From Phocaeicola salanitronis DSM 18170 (GTDB taxonomy: Bacteria > Bacteroidota > Bacteroidia > Bacteroidales > Bacteroidaceae): DNA of 64,000 nucleotides. The position numbers and the translations under genes were made by a program. Below the pieces are notes generated by a model. That model worked only from the letters and a program-made list of their open reading frames with translations. It searched no databases and was not told the DNA's origin. Below, piece after piece: positions 8,374 to 16,679 of the stretch. The stretch is taken from positions 2,108,001 to 2,172,000 of the forward strand of contig NC_015164.1 in NCBI RefSeq assembly GCF_000190575.1. The letters are read 5' to 3'. The stretch's first letter is position 1. Every line of letters begins with the position of its first letter.

Positions 8374-8381
8374 TAAATTTG
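8374..8381 (+). promoter_or_regulatory. -7 box of the MATE gene promoter
   Basis: TAAATTTG matches TAnnTTTG and lies 26 nt before the ATG at 8408. It supports that start over the upstream in-frame ATG at 8081. Confidence 0.5.
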
Positions 8382-8407
8382 CACCGGCAATCCATGAAAA
8401 AACGGTT

Positions 8408-9763
8408 ATGAAACACAAGCACATCGACAAATATACCCTGATGACCACCGCCCCCATCCCCCGGCTGATAGGGTCGCTTGCCATACCCACCATCGTCAGC
8501 ATGCTGGTCACTTCATTCTACGTGATGATAGATACCTATTTCGTAGGGAAAATCAACACCCAGGCCACCGCCGCCGTAGGGATTTCCTTCTCGGTCATGG
8601 CTATCATACAGGCGTTCGGATTCTTCTTCGGACACGGGTCGGGCAATTTCATCTCGCGCCGGTTGGGGGCGCGCGACTATCAAAGCGCCGAGAAAATGGC
8701 GGCAACGGGATTCTTCAGCGCCTTCATCATGGGATGCCTCATCACGCTTTTCGGGCTCTTGTTCCTGACCCCTATCTGCCGCATATTGGGCTCTACCCCC
8801 ACTATCCTGCCCTATACCGAGACCTATCTGGGCATCATCCTGCTGGGAGCGCCCTTCATGGCATCGTCGCTGGTGCTGAACAACCAAATGCGCTTTCAGG
8901 GCAACGCCGCCTACGCCATGGTGGGCATCACCGCCGGCACGGTGCTCAACATCGGGCTGGCTCCGCTGTTCATCTTCGTATGCGGCATGGGCATCGCCGG
9001 AGCGGCATACGCCACGCTGTGCGGACAGGTGTGCAGCTTCGGCATCCTGCTCTACATGGACAGCCGGGGAGAAAACATCCGCATCCGCCTGAGCAACTTC
9101 ACGCCACAACCAGCTTATTTCCGCGAAATCCTTTACGGAGGAAGCCCCTCGCTCTGCCGGCAGGGACTGGCAAGCCTTGCCGCCATCCTGCTCAACGTAG
9201 CCGCCGGACGGTATGGCGACGCCGCCATTGCGGGCATGTCTATCGTGGGACGTATCTGCATGTTCATCAACTCTTTCCTCATCGGTTTCGGCCAAGGCTT
9301 CCAGCCCGTATGCGGCTACAATTACGGCGCAGGCATCTACCCACGCGTACAACAGGGCTTCTGGTTCTGCGTAAAAGTAGGGGTAGTGTTTCTCACCCTA
9401 TGCTCAATTGTCGGCTACATCTACGCACCCGAAATCGTGGCATGGTTCCGCGAAGACGACGCCGAGGTAATCGCCGTAGGCGCGCGTGCCTTGCGCTGGC
9501 AGCTTATCACATTGCCATTGGGCACGTGGGTCATCCTTTGCAACATGCTGCTGCAGACCATCCGCAAGCCCGTGCGCGCCGTGCTGCTCGCCTCCGCACG
9601 CCAGGGGCTGTTCTTCATCCCTGCCATCCTCCTGCTGCCTCACCTCTTAGGCCTGCAAGGGGTAGAGATGAGCCAGGCTGTAGCCGACTTCTGTTCGTTC
9701 ATCTTCGCCCTGCCCGTAGCGATTCCGGTACTCCGCTCGCTCCGGCAAGCCCCTGCCGCGTAG
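8408..9763 (+). CDS. MATE family multidrug/sodium antiporter
   Basis: The 451-aa protein starts MKHKHIDKYTLMTTAPIPRL and has about 12 hydrophobic segments in two similar halves. MATE-like blocks include VSMLVTSFYVMIDTYFVGKI in the first half and GQGFQPVCGYNYGAG in the second. It exports cationic compounds or toxins across the inner membrane using an ion gradient. The frame is open back to 8081, but the extra N-terminus reads through the MITE end and promoter, so 8408 is chosen. The gene is convergent with the VOC gene. Confidence 0.9.
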   Translation: MKHKHIDKYTLMTTAPIPRLIGSLAIPTIVSMLVTSFYVMIDTYFVGKINTQATAAVGISFSVMAIIQAFGFFFGHGSGNFISRRLGARDYQSAEKMAATGFFSAFIMGCLITLFGLLFLTPICRILGSTPTILPYTETYLGIILLGAPFMASSLVLNNQMRFQGNAAYAMVGITAGTVLNIGLAPLFIFVCGMGIAGAAYATLCGQVCSFGILLYMDSRGENIRIRLSNFTPQPAYFREILYGGSPSLCRQGLASLAAILLNVAAGRYGDAAIAGMSIVGRICMFINSFLIGFGQGFQPVCGYNYGAGIYPRVQQGFWFCVKVGVVFLTLCSIVGYIYAPEIVAWFREDDAEVIAVGARALRWQLITLPLGTWVILCNMLLQTIRKPVRAVLLASARQGLFFIPAILLLPHLLGLQGVEMSQAVADFCSFIFALPVAIPVLRSLRQAPAA

Positions 9764-9790
9764 AGCAACTAATATATAAGTTATTAACAC

Positions 9791-10192
9791 TTACTTTTCT
9801 AACAACTCAACATAACCGATATCCGGATGATGAAAGTAACAAATGCGCTTACCTCCCAAGACTCCGACAGGAACCGGATGAAACAACCGCCGGTATCCTT
9901 GTGCATCTAATTCGTGGCAAGCTTCATCGAAAGCGTCTGCCTCATACCCCAAATGGTAAGGCATGACACCTCCTGCGCGAAGCAATTCCGCCTCTAACGA
10001 ATCGGACTGCAACTGACGCACCAATTCTATTACAGTCCCCTCTTCTTTCGTCAAATAGCAAAGTTCGACGTTTAACCCTTCATCGTAAAGCACTTCTCCC
10101 ACCTGATATCCCAACAATGCAAACCGCTTTGCGGAAACACGGATATCAGCAACAGTGTAACCCACATGATGTAATTTCAAATTCACTCTCAT
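9791..10192 (-). CDS. VOC (glyoxalase/bleomycin-resistance fold) family protein
   Basis: The 133-aa protein has the paired beta-alpha-beta-beta-beta units of vicinal-oxygen-chelate proteins: HHVGYTVADI at the N-terminus, ELCYL, MPYHLGYEAD and a final GYVELLEK. The metal-type residues (HH near residue 8, E near 57, H near 100, E near 130) resemble methylmalonyl-CoA epimerase and glyoxalases. The substrate is unknown. It is the last gene of the leftward accessory locus, 200 bp beyond the nitroreductase and preceded by 22-bp tandem repeats, so it may have its own control. Confidence 0.75.
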   Translation of the reverse strand: MRVNLKLHHVGYTVADIRVSAKRFALLGYQVGEVLYDEGLNVELCYLTKEEGTVIELVRQLQSDSLEAELLRAGGVMPYHLGYEADAFDEACHELDAQGYRRLFHPVPVGVLGGKRICYFHHPDIGYVELLEK

Positions 10193-10248
10193 AGATTCAA
10201 ATTTTCAAACAGACGAATGCCCGAGAACAGGCAATAGAATTGCATTAA

Positions 10249-10336
10249 AAACGAACATATACTGACTTTGCCAATGAAGATATATTACTTGACCAACGAA
10301 GATATATTATTTGGCCAACGCAGTATATATTACTTT
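10249..10336. repeat. 22-bp tandem repeats upstream of the VOC gene
   Basis: Three units of exactly 22 bp (10271, 10293 and 10315) share CCAAyGmAGwATATATTAyTT. A degenerate fourth unit lies at about 10249. Similar units occur at 29842-29886. The two-helical-turn period suits stacked binding sites for a regulator. Confidence 0.65.
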
Positions 10337-10394
10337 TTAATAGGCATTCCACTCCTTTTACCGCAATTCTTACCACTTAACAGGACACTCTTTC

Positions 10395-10940
10395 TTAATA
10401 TTTATCGTAATGCAATTTCTTTTCATCCCACTTCTCCTTAGGAAGAGGAAGAACAACCGGATGCCCTACCAAAATCAAATTCAGCGGCACTATGTGGGCA
10501 GGAATCGCCAACAATTCACGCAACTTGCCCACACGGCTTTCCAACGGATAAATGCCCGTCCACACTGCTCCCAGCCCGATAGCATGTGCCGCCAACAACA
10601 AATTCTCGGATGCAGCCGAACAATCTTGCACCCAATAAAGCGTATTGTCTTCTTTATCAACCTCATTGATATGCTCATAGAGAGAAATGTCCCCGCACAC
10701 CACAATGCCTGTACATCCCCTGTTTATCATCTTGGCATAGGGCAAGCAGTCTTTCAAACATTGCTTCACTATTTCATCACGCACCACAATAAAATGCCAA
10801 GGCTGCAGATTCATGGAACTGGGTGCAGCCATTGCCGCCTGCAGCAAGATGTGCAACGCCTCATCGCTTACCGGCTCGTCTGTAAACCTCCTGACCGTAA
10901 CTCGTGTCAGGATATTGGTTATTGTTTCGTTCTGTATCAT
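10395..10940 (-). CDS. nitroreductase-family flavoprotein
   Basis: The 181-aa protein has FMN-contact motifs typical of the family: VRRFTDEPV (about residue 17), AAMAAPSSMNLQPWHFIV (about 33-50) and GLGAVWTGIYP (about 120-130). Members use FMN to reduce or oxidise small organic compounds. Within NRPS clusters related flavoproteins can oxidise azoline rings or amino-acyl groups. It starts 10 nt after the NRPS stop, so co-expression is very likely, and a tailoring step on the NRPS product is the natural inference. Confidence 0.85.
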   Translation of the reverse strand: MIQNETITNILTRVTVRRFTDEPVSDEALHILLQAAMAAPSSMNLQPWHFIVVRDEIVKQCLKDCLPYAKMINRGCTGIVVCGDISLYEHINEVDKEDNTLYWVQDCSAASENLLLAAHAIGLGAVWTGIYPLESRVGKLRELLAIPAHIVPLNLILVGHPVVLPLPKEKWDEKKLHYDKY

Positions 10941-10950
10941 TTCTACTTCA

Positions 10951-13434
10951 TTATTTTAAATCGACCTTATCAGTATCTTCGCCTCTATTTTCAACAACCA
11001 ATGAACGGATATACTCAACGATTGGTTCAATACTTTCTGGAGTATGCAAATAAGACCAATGATCAGCTTCTACATAAAACAACACACAATCCGGATAATA
11101 TTGTTTCCATAATTTAGGAGTACGATTATAAAAATATCGTGCTTTCTGCCTCTGTTTTTCCGTTACCGTTGATTTTTTTGAAAGAGGCATAAAATCACTC
11201 ATAAACTGATTAGCCAAAATAGAAGTAACCTTCCCTTCATAATGAAAATCAGGCATCGTACAGACCATCCTTAAATCCCGTTCAAAACGAGCTTGATTTA
11301 TTTCACTTGAAAGAAAATCCATATCCAAAGGTATATAATCTTCTTTATCTTTACTGCGTTTTACTTCTCCATCTAATACTATAACATGAGGAAATAAAGA
11401 ATATTCATTACTTAATTTATAAGCCAATAACAGACCTAATTCTCCCCCCACACAAAATCCAGTAATAGCAGCTATTTTATACTGAGAAACAACGGAAGCT
11501 AGTTGTTTCATATAATATTTAACAATATCATCACATGAAACAGTAACTTGCCACGGAGCTTCATGATAAGATTCCAATACGTAAATAGCATACAAATCAG
11601 ATAGAGCCTGAGCTAGTTTCGTATATAGGAAAGAAAAACTAGTATAACCACTTACAATTATCAACACAGGTTTTCCTTTTACAGGTTGATTAAACCAATA
11701 GTTTCGTTTCATGGAATGATTTTTTATGATCTTTCTGATAGTACGATTTTCATATATATCGTTAACAGATACATATATTCCTAAAATTTCCAACGATATG
11801 GGAATCTGCATTATTTGAATGGAAGTCATTCCTAAATCATCAAAGAAATCACTATCAATATCAACAAAATCCTGACCTATTATATGCCCTATTACATGCG
11901 CCATCATATCTTCTTGAGAATTCCTTTTTTTATCTAGTTTTTTTACAAAATTTTGTTTCACATTTTTCAATTTTTCTAGATCTACTTTCCCATTAATTGT
12001 ACGAGGAAATTCGTCTATAATAACCCAAGAAGATGGTTGCATATAAAAAGGAAGAAATTCTTTCAGTTTCCATCTTATCTGTTTTATAACAGATTCTACT
12101 AAACAGTTATTTTTTAATTTAACATAAGCAACAAGTGAATCATTTACCACCAGCACACAAGACTGTACAACGTCTTCACATGCATCTATTTGTTGAACTA
12201 TTTCTCCTAATTCTATTCTATATCCATTAATTTTAACCTGCGTATCTTTTCGACCTATAAAATCAAAACTACCATCTTTCATAAGACGTACCAAGTCTCC
12301 TGTTTTATAAAGAATAGGTGCTACTTTTGCATCAGCAAATGGATTTGCAAAAAATTTTTGTCGATTAAGTTCAGAACGATTTAAATATCCTAAGGTCAAC
12401 TGACCTCCTCCCAAACACAATTCACCAATCTCACCAACTTTTACACAAGTTAAGTCCTCATGAACCACATGTGCTACAACTCCAGGCACAGGAGTCCCTA
12501 TATTTTGAATATTAATATCAGAATCTACAATTTTTACCGTACTCATCACTGTATTTTCTGTTGGACCATAACCATTAATCAAACGATAAGAATATTGATT
12601 TACACGTTGCACTATATTAGGAAGCATTTTTTCTCCAACAACGGCCAATGTATCTAAGGATTTAAAATTCAAATCTTGGAATAATACAACTAAAGAAGGT
12701 GGCAATGTCATAAAAGTCACACCTGTTTTACGAATCAATTCAGACAATAATTGTACATCACGACGCTCTTTCTCTGTAGCCATTATCAAAGTACCACCAT
12801 AAAACAATCCTGAATAAATTTCAAGAATAGATGCATCAAAATTAATACTTGCAAAATTTAAAATTTTACTCTTTTCTGAAATGTTAAAAACTGAAGGCAA
12901 TGATAAATTATGCAACATATTCAAAAGATTCTGATAAGTAATAGGAACACCTTTCGGTTTCCCTGTTGTTCCAGACGTATAAATAACATAAGCGTTTTTT
13001 TTATTCACGTCATCAATCAATGAAATTTCTCTTTCTTTATTATCCTCAGCTTCTTGCTCTAACAAATCAATTACAGTTATATCAGAAAATTGCTTTGTCA
13101 AATTACCTTCAGTAATAATAATTGGCATTTTACAATCTTCTATAATATATTTCATTCGTTCTATCGGCAATTCAGGATCTAAAGGGACATAAGTATAACC
13201 TAATTTACATATTGCCCAAATAGCAGATAATAAACAAAATTTTCTAGGAAGACATACTCCCACATAAACGCCCTTATCATCAACTATTTTTGATTCTCTT
13301 ATTATTCGTTGTGCAATTCTATCTGCAAATTCGTCAAGTTCTCGATAAGAATAACACTTATCTTCTATTTCAAGCGAAGTCTTATCTAAATACTTTAATA
13401 TGTTATTATTGATTATTTCCTGTATAGTATCCAT
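10951..13434 (-). CDS. single-module nonribosomal peptide synthetase-like enzyme (A-T-TE)
   Basis: This 827-aa protein has three domains. The adenylation domain (about 1-500) has YVIYTSGTTGKPKG, NFDAS, NGYGPTE, YKTGDL and a final NGKVD. The carrier domain has DDLGMTSIQ with Ser538 as the phosphopantetheine site. The thioesterase (about 600-800) has GFCVGGE, with Cys661 where most enzymes have Ser, and the likely catalytic His in EADHWSYL. There is no condensation domain. The Asp of FDAS suggests an alpha-amino acid substrate; my manual specificity code reads about D-A-L-T-A-V-G-V-M-K, perhaps hydrophobic or aromatic. Codons are markedly more AT-rich than in surrounding genes, a sign of transfer. 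A carrier-modifying PPTase is not in the window. Confidence 0.88.
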   Translation of the reverse strand: MDTIQEIINNNILKYLDKTSLEIEDKCYSYRELDEFADRIAQRIIRESKIVDDKGVYVGVCLPRKFCLLSAIWAICKLGYTYVPLDPELPIERMKYIIEDCKMPIIITEGNLTKQFSDITVIDLLEQEAEDNKEREISLIDDVNKKNAYVIYTSGTTGKPKGVPITYQNLLNMLHNLSLPSVFNISEKSKILNFASINFDASILEIYSGLFYGGTLIMATEKERRDVQLLSELIRKTGVTFMTLPPSLVVLFQDLNFKSLDTLAVVGEKMLPNIVQRVNQYSYRLINGYGPTENTVMSTVKIVDSDINIQNIGTPVPGVVAHVVHEDLTCVKVGEIGELCLGGGQLTLGYLNRSELNRQKFFANPFADAKVAPILYKTGDLVRLMKDGSFDFIGRKDTQVKINGYRIELGEIVQQIDACEDVVQSCVLVVNDSLVAYVKLKNNCLVESVIKQIRWKLKEFLPFYMQPSSWVIIDEFPRTINGKVDLEKLKNVKQNFVKKLDKKRNSQEDMMAHVIGHIIGQDFVDIDSDFFDDLGMTSIQIMQIPISLEILGIYVSVNDIYENRTIRKIIKNHSMKRNYWFNQPVKGKPVLIIVSGYTSFSFLYTKLAQALSDLYAIYVLESYHEAPWQVTVSCDDIVKYYMKQLASVVSQYKIAAITGFCVGGELGLLLAYKLSNEYSLFPHVIVLDGEVKRSKDKEDYIPLDMDFLSSEINQARFERDLRMVCTMPDFHYEGKVTSILANQFMSDFMPLSKKSTVTEKQRQKARYFYNRTPKLWKQYYPDCVLFYVEADHWSYLHTPESIEPIVEYIRSLVVENRGEDTDKVDLK

Positions 13435-13448
13435 TGAAGCTATTTTAT

Positions 13449-15809
13449 TTAATTATTAAATTTATAAGATAAAGTTAACATATACCATAATCCACGTTGA
13501 CGAATTGGGGCTATACTACTTCCTCCTTGCTCATATGTTTTATTCAAGAGATTATTAATATTAAATTCGACATTAAACCTATTAAATTTATAATCAATCC
13601 CTACATCCCAAACAGCACGTGCTGGGATACCTAATTCCTCAGAAAACATATTCCCCTGCTCATCAGGTATTTCGTATAATGAAGTCTGATCTGATAATAC
13701 ATTTAAATGGGTATGAACATTGAAATTTCGAAAAATTTCATACATCAAAATGAGATTTGATGAAATTGTCGGTACGTTATACACATCATGACCTTTCACA
13801 TTATATTTATCAGAAGATAAAACATACTGCCAAGTCAAATTAAACCAACCTTTAAAGCGTCGAAATGAATATGAAGAAGATAATTCACAGCCAATATTTT
13901 CCAACCTACCTGCATTCGTATAAACCAATCCATCGGGTACTATAAAATCAGTAGCTTTATTATAAAAACAATTAATATCAAAATTCAAATCTTTAAACCA
14001 ATCATTAGCAACAAAAGTTAACTGATAAGAATGCAAATACTCCGACAATAAATTTTCTCCTCCTGTAGTTGTATCAAGCGTATTATTCCGATAAAAATAA
14101 GGTGCATCCACAAAAGATTTAGCATAACTAAATTTCAGATTCCATTTAGGTTGTATCAAAATTAAAGCTAAACGAGGAGAATATTCTTGTATTACTTGAT
14201 TATTCCGACGTTTTTTATAATCATAACGTAAGCCTGCATTCAAAATCAAAAAATCTTTCCATTGGTGTTTTACTTGCGCATAAGCACTCACACTTATTTC
14301 AGACCCAACATATAAATTTTTTTTATCATCATAAGTAACAAGGACTCTATCAAAATTATCTCCTTCAACATAATAAGAATCACTAAGATGAAATCTATCG
14401 AATTGCAAGCCCGCGCTTATTGTACCTTTATGATTTTCACTTAAATTATATTGATAATTTCCCTTTAAGAATCCCCCCCAAGTCGTTTCTTGCCAATTAT
14501 GATATTGAAATGCACCTTTTGTCGAAATAATTGTATCATTTGTTCCAACAGGGAAAAACATATTATATCCTACATCTGGAACAGTATCTCCTGCTATTTG
14601 GTATCTACTTTGATTTTCCATATCCAAAATAAATCCAGCATTCATTTGAAAACGTTCCCATTGCTTTTCGATAGAAGCATTTAAATGATGAGATAATTTA
14701 GCAAACCCAGGAGCGTTACCTTGAAAAGTTCGATAGCGGTCATACGAATAGGGAGCAAAAAAATAACTCATTGAATAAGGTGCTACAGTTTTACTAAAAT
14801 TTGTATTATACAACAAACTAAAATCTTTCCAACCTAAATTCAATCCTACATCAAATGACGGTTTTTTGTTAAAACCACCAATAATTATATCACCGGGAAC
14901 AGGCAAAACCCCCATTTGCTCTTCAACCGGAACATTCACCTTTTCTCCTGAAGAATTATAAACAGATGCCCATCCCATAATGTTCCAATCCAAATATTGC
15001 TTTCCAAACAAAAAGCTACTCTTTACCTGACCATAGTTTCCAACGCCTATTTTTACTTCAGCCCCATTGATTTCATAACCAGTATGTGTAATAATATTAA
15101 CCACAGCGGTTAATGCCACACCACCATAAAGAGAAGAAGCCGGACCACGCAAAACCTCTATCTGTTTCACTTTATCTAAGCTAATACTAAAATCAGGACG
15201 CGAAGTATTCGTTGAATAACTATTCAAACGGTGTCCGTTAAGCATTATAAGTATTTTCTCTTGACCAGATGAATATATACCACGCATAGCAATGTTCATT
15301 TCTTCATTTGACTCAATATCTGTCATACCTGGAACAAAAGCAAGCAAGGCCTCTTTTAAATTCCTTGCCCCCGATGCCTTAATCATCTCTTCCGTTATCA
15401 ATGTAACCGGTACCGGAGCTTCTTCTATGGATTCGGCCTGTTGTGAAGCTGTGGTAATAGTAGCTTCTTCACCTCGTTTCAGACGTTCTATCATATCTGC
15501 AAAGCGCAAGGGGTCATGGATGGATGTGCTATAATACGGGTCTTCTTTCAAAAGGAGAGAAGCATATTTTTCAGCATCCTGTACATGGTCTTTTCCTAAA
15601 TAGCACAACGAAAGCAAGCGGTAGGCACTGGTCTTCAATGCCCCGTCAAACCCTGCGATATTCTCATTCAACAAACGAATGGAAGCATCAAAATGTCCTA
15701 TGGTATATTCTTCTTCTGCCTGCATATAAATCTGGCGCAGCTCACTATCGTCTTGCGCCCATGCCATGGATGCTGCCAGCAAAAAGAAAGTAACAATCCA
15801 TTTTCTCAT
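13449..15809 (-). CDS. TonB-dependent outer-membrane receptor with N-terminal TPR-like domain
   Basis: The 786-aa protein has a signal peptide (cut near SMAWA/Q), then a helical repeat region (about 20-105: QIYMQAEEEYTIGHFDASIRLL…). A plug follows (about 125-240: PVPVTLITEEMIKASGARNL, VLRGPASSLYGGVALTAVVN). A 22-strand-type barrel runs to the C-terminus, ending TLSYKFNN. It would import a scarce ligand, such as a siderophore-like molecule, and possibly signal. The TPR-like extension between signal and plug is unusual. It overlaps the kinase gene by 4 nt (ATGA) and precedes the NRPS by 14 nt. DNA up to about 15.3 kb (barrel) is AT-rich, while the plug and TPR region is not. Confidence 0.88.
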   Translation of the reverse strand: MRKWIVTFFLLAASMAWAQDDSELRQIYMQAEEEYTIGHFDASIRLLNENIAGFDGALKTSAYRLLSLCYLGKDHVQDAEKYASLLLKEDPYYSTSIHDPLRFADMIERLKRGEEATITTASQQAESIEEAPVPVTLITEEMIKASGARNLKEALLAFVPGMTDIESNEEMNIAMRGIYSSGQEKILIMLNGHRLNSYSTNTSRPDFSISLDKVKQIEVLRGPASSLYGGVALTAVVNIITHTGYEINGAEVKIGVGNYGQVKSSFLFGKQYLDWNIMGWASVYNSSGEKVNVPVEEQMGVLPVPGDIIIGGFNKKPSFDVGLNLGWKDFSLLYNTNFSKTVAPYSMSYFFAPYSYDRYRTFQGNAPGFAKLSHHLNASIEKQWERFQMNAGFILDMENQSRYQIAGDTVPDVGYNMFFPVGTNDTIISTKGAFQYHNWQETTWGGFLKGNYQYNLSENHKGTISAGLQFDRFHLSDSYYVEGDNFDRVLVTYDDKKNLYVGSEISVSAYAQVKHQWKDFLILNAGLRYDYKKRRNNQVIQEYSPRLALILIQPKWNLKFSYAKSFVDAPYFYRNNTLDTTTGGENLLSEYLHSYQLTFVANDWFKDLNFDINCFYNKATDFIVPDGLVYTNAGRLENIGCELSSSYSFRRFKGWFNLTWQYVLSSDKYNVKGHDVYNVPTISSNLILMYEIFRNFNVHTHLNVLSDQTSLYEIPDEQGNMFSEELGIPARAVWDVGIDYKFNRFNVEFNINNLLNKTYEQGGSSIAPIRQRGLWYMLTLSYKFNN

Positions 15810-16645
15810 GCTTTAATCGGTATTATTAATGAAAATGTAGTAAACCGGCCCTCTTCTGAATCAAACTCAATGCGTCCGTGATGTTTCTCCTCAATGATAC
15901 TACGGGTGATAAACATTCCCAGCCCCGTACCTTGTCCTGTAGGCTTGGTCGTAAAGAAAGTCTCGAACAGCCGTTGTTTCACTTCAGGGCTCATCCCTAC
16001 CCCATTATCGGTGATTGAGATAACCAACTCTTCCGCCTGCCGTGCCACCTTGACCGAGACCGTCGGCTTATAGTCGGCATCCCCGTTCTGCGCCTTATCC
16101 CACACAGCATAACAAGCATTGTTCATCACATTCAATACGGCACGGCTCAAATCCTGAGGCACTACAGACATCATCGGAATATCCTTTCCATAATCTTCCA
16201 AGATAGAGATATTAAAATTCTTCAGATTTGCCCGCATCGCATGATACGAAAGCCATACATATTCCTTTACCAGCTTGCATACATCCGTCGGAATAAACTC
16301 GTCTTCTTTCCCACGCGAATACAATAATATATTCTGAATGATGCTGATAGCCCGGTCGCCATGTTCCTTTATCTTTTGCAGGTTCTCTTTCAGGCTTTCC
16401 ATTATATCCCGGATATCCTCTACGTCATCCCCGTCAATATCTGCCGTATTGGCTTCGATATCTTCTTCCAAATCTTTTATCAAGTCTCCAGAAAGCTTGC
16501 TGAAATTGATGACAAAGTTCAACGGATTACGTATCTCGTGTACGATTCCTGCCGTAAGCAAACCCAATGTAGCCATTTTTTCCTGCTGCCTTAACTGGTC
16601 TTGCAAACTTTCTACCTGCCGCTTCAATTGTTCTATCGTTTCCAT
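15806..16645 (-). CDS. soluble sensor histidine kinase
   Basis: The 279-aa protein starts METIEQLKRQVESL, a coiled coil, with no membrane segment. The H-box is intact (GIVHEIRNPLNFV, His36). The ATPase domain has an N-box (VLNVMNNACYAVW), G1 (ITDNGVGMSP), F (FETFFTTK) and G2 (GQGTGLGMF). It closely resembles the C-terminus of the upstream propeller kinase, suggesting duplication. The ATG at 16645 lies 34 nt after that gene's stop; longer starts to 16774 would overlap it by 95 nt and give an unlikely basic leader. It could be the catalytic partner of the degenerate propeller kinase. Confidence 0.85.
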   Translation of the reverse strand: METIEQLKRQVESLQDQLRQQEKMATLGLLTAGIVHEIRNPLNFVINFSKLSGDLIKDLEEDIEANTADIDGDDVEDIRDIMESLKENLQKIKEHGDRAISIIQNILLYSRGKEDEFIPTDVCKLVKEYVWLSYHAMRANLKNFNISILEDYGKDIPMMSVVPQDLSRAVLNVMNNACYAVWDKAQNGDADYKPTVSVKVARQAEELVISITDNGVGMSPEVKQRLFETFFTTKPTGQGTGLGMFITRSIIEEKHHGRIEFDSEEGRFTTFSLIIPIKA

Positions 16646-16679
16646 ATCTTGAGATTTTTGAGTTAATCTTTTTGTTTTC

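Noticed and set aside
8081..8407. extended N-terminus of the MATE transporter
   Set aside because: The added 109 residues run through the MITE-like end and the -7 box; the ATG at 8408 gives the normal family length.
8734..9966. 410-aa plus frame and 279-aa minus frame (8513-9352) over the MATE gene
   Set aside because: Both overlap the MATE coding frame and encode His/Arg/Pro-rich or Asp/Glu/Ala-rich nonsense.
13449..15809. SusC-type starch-utilisation receptor
   Set aside because: No SusD partner, no SusC-type carboxypeptidase-like N-terminal domain, and length of 786 aa is short for SusC; a siderophore/signal-type TonB receptor fits better.
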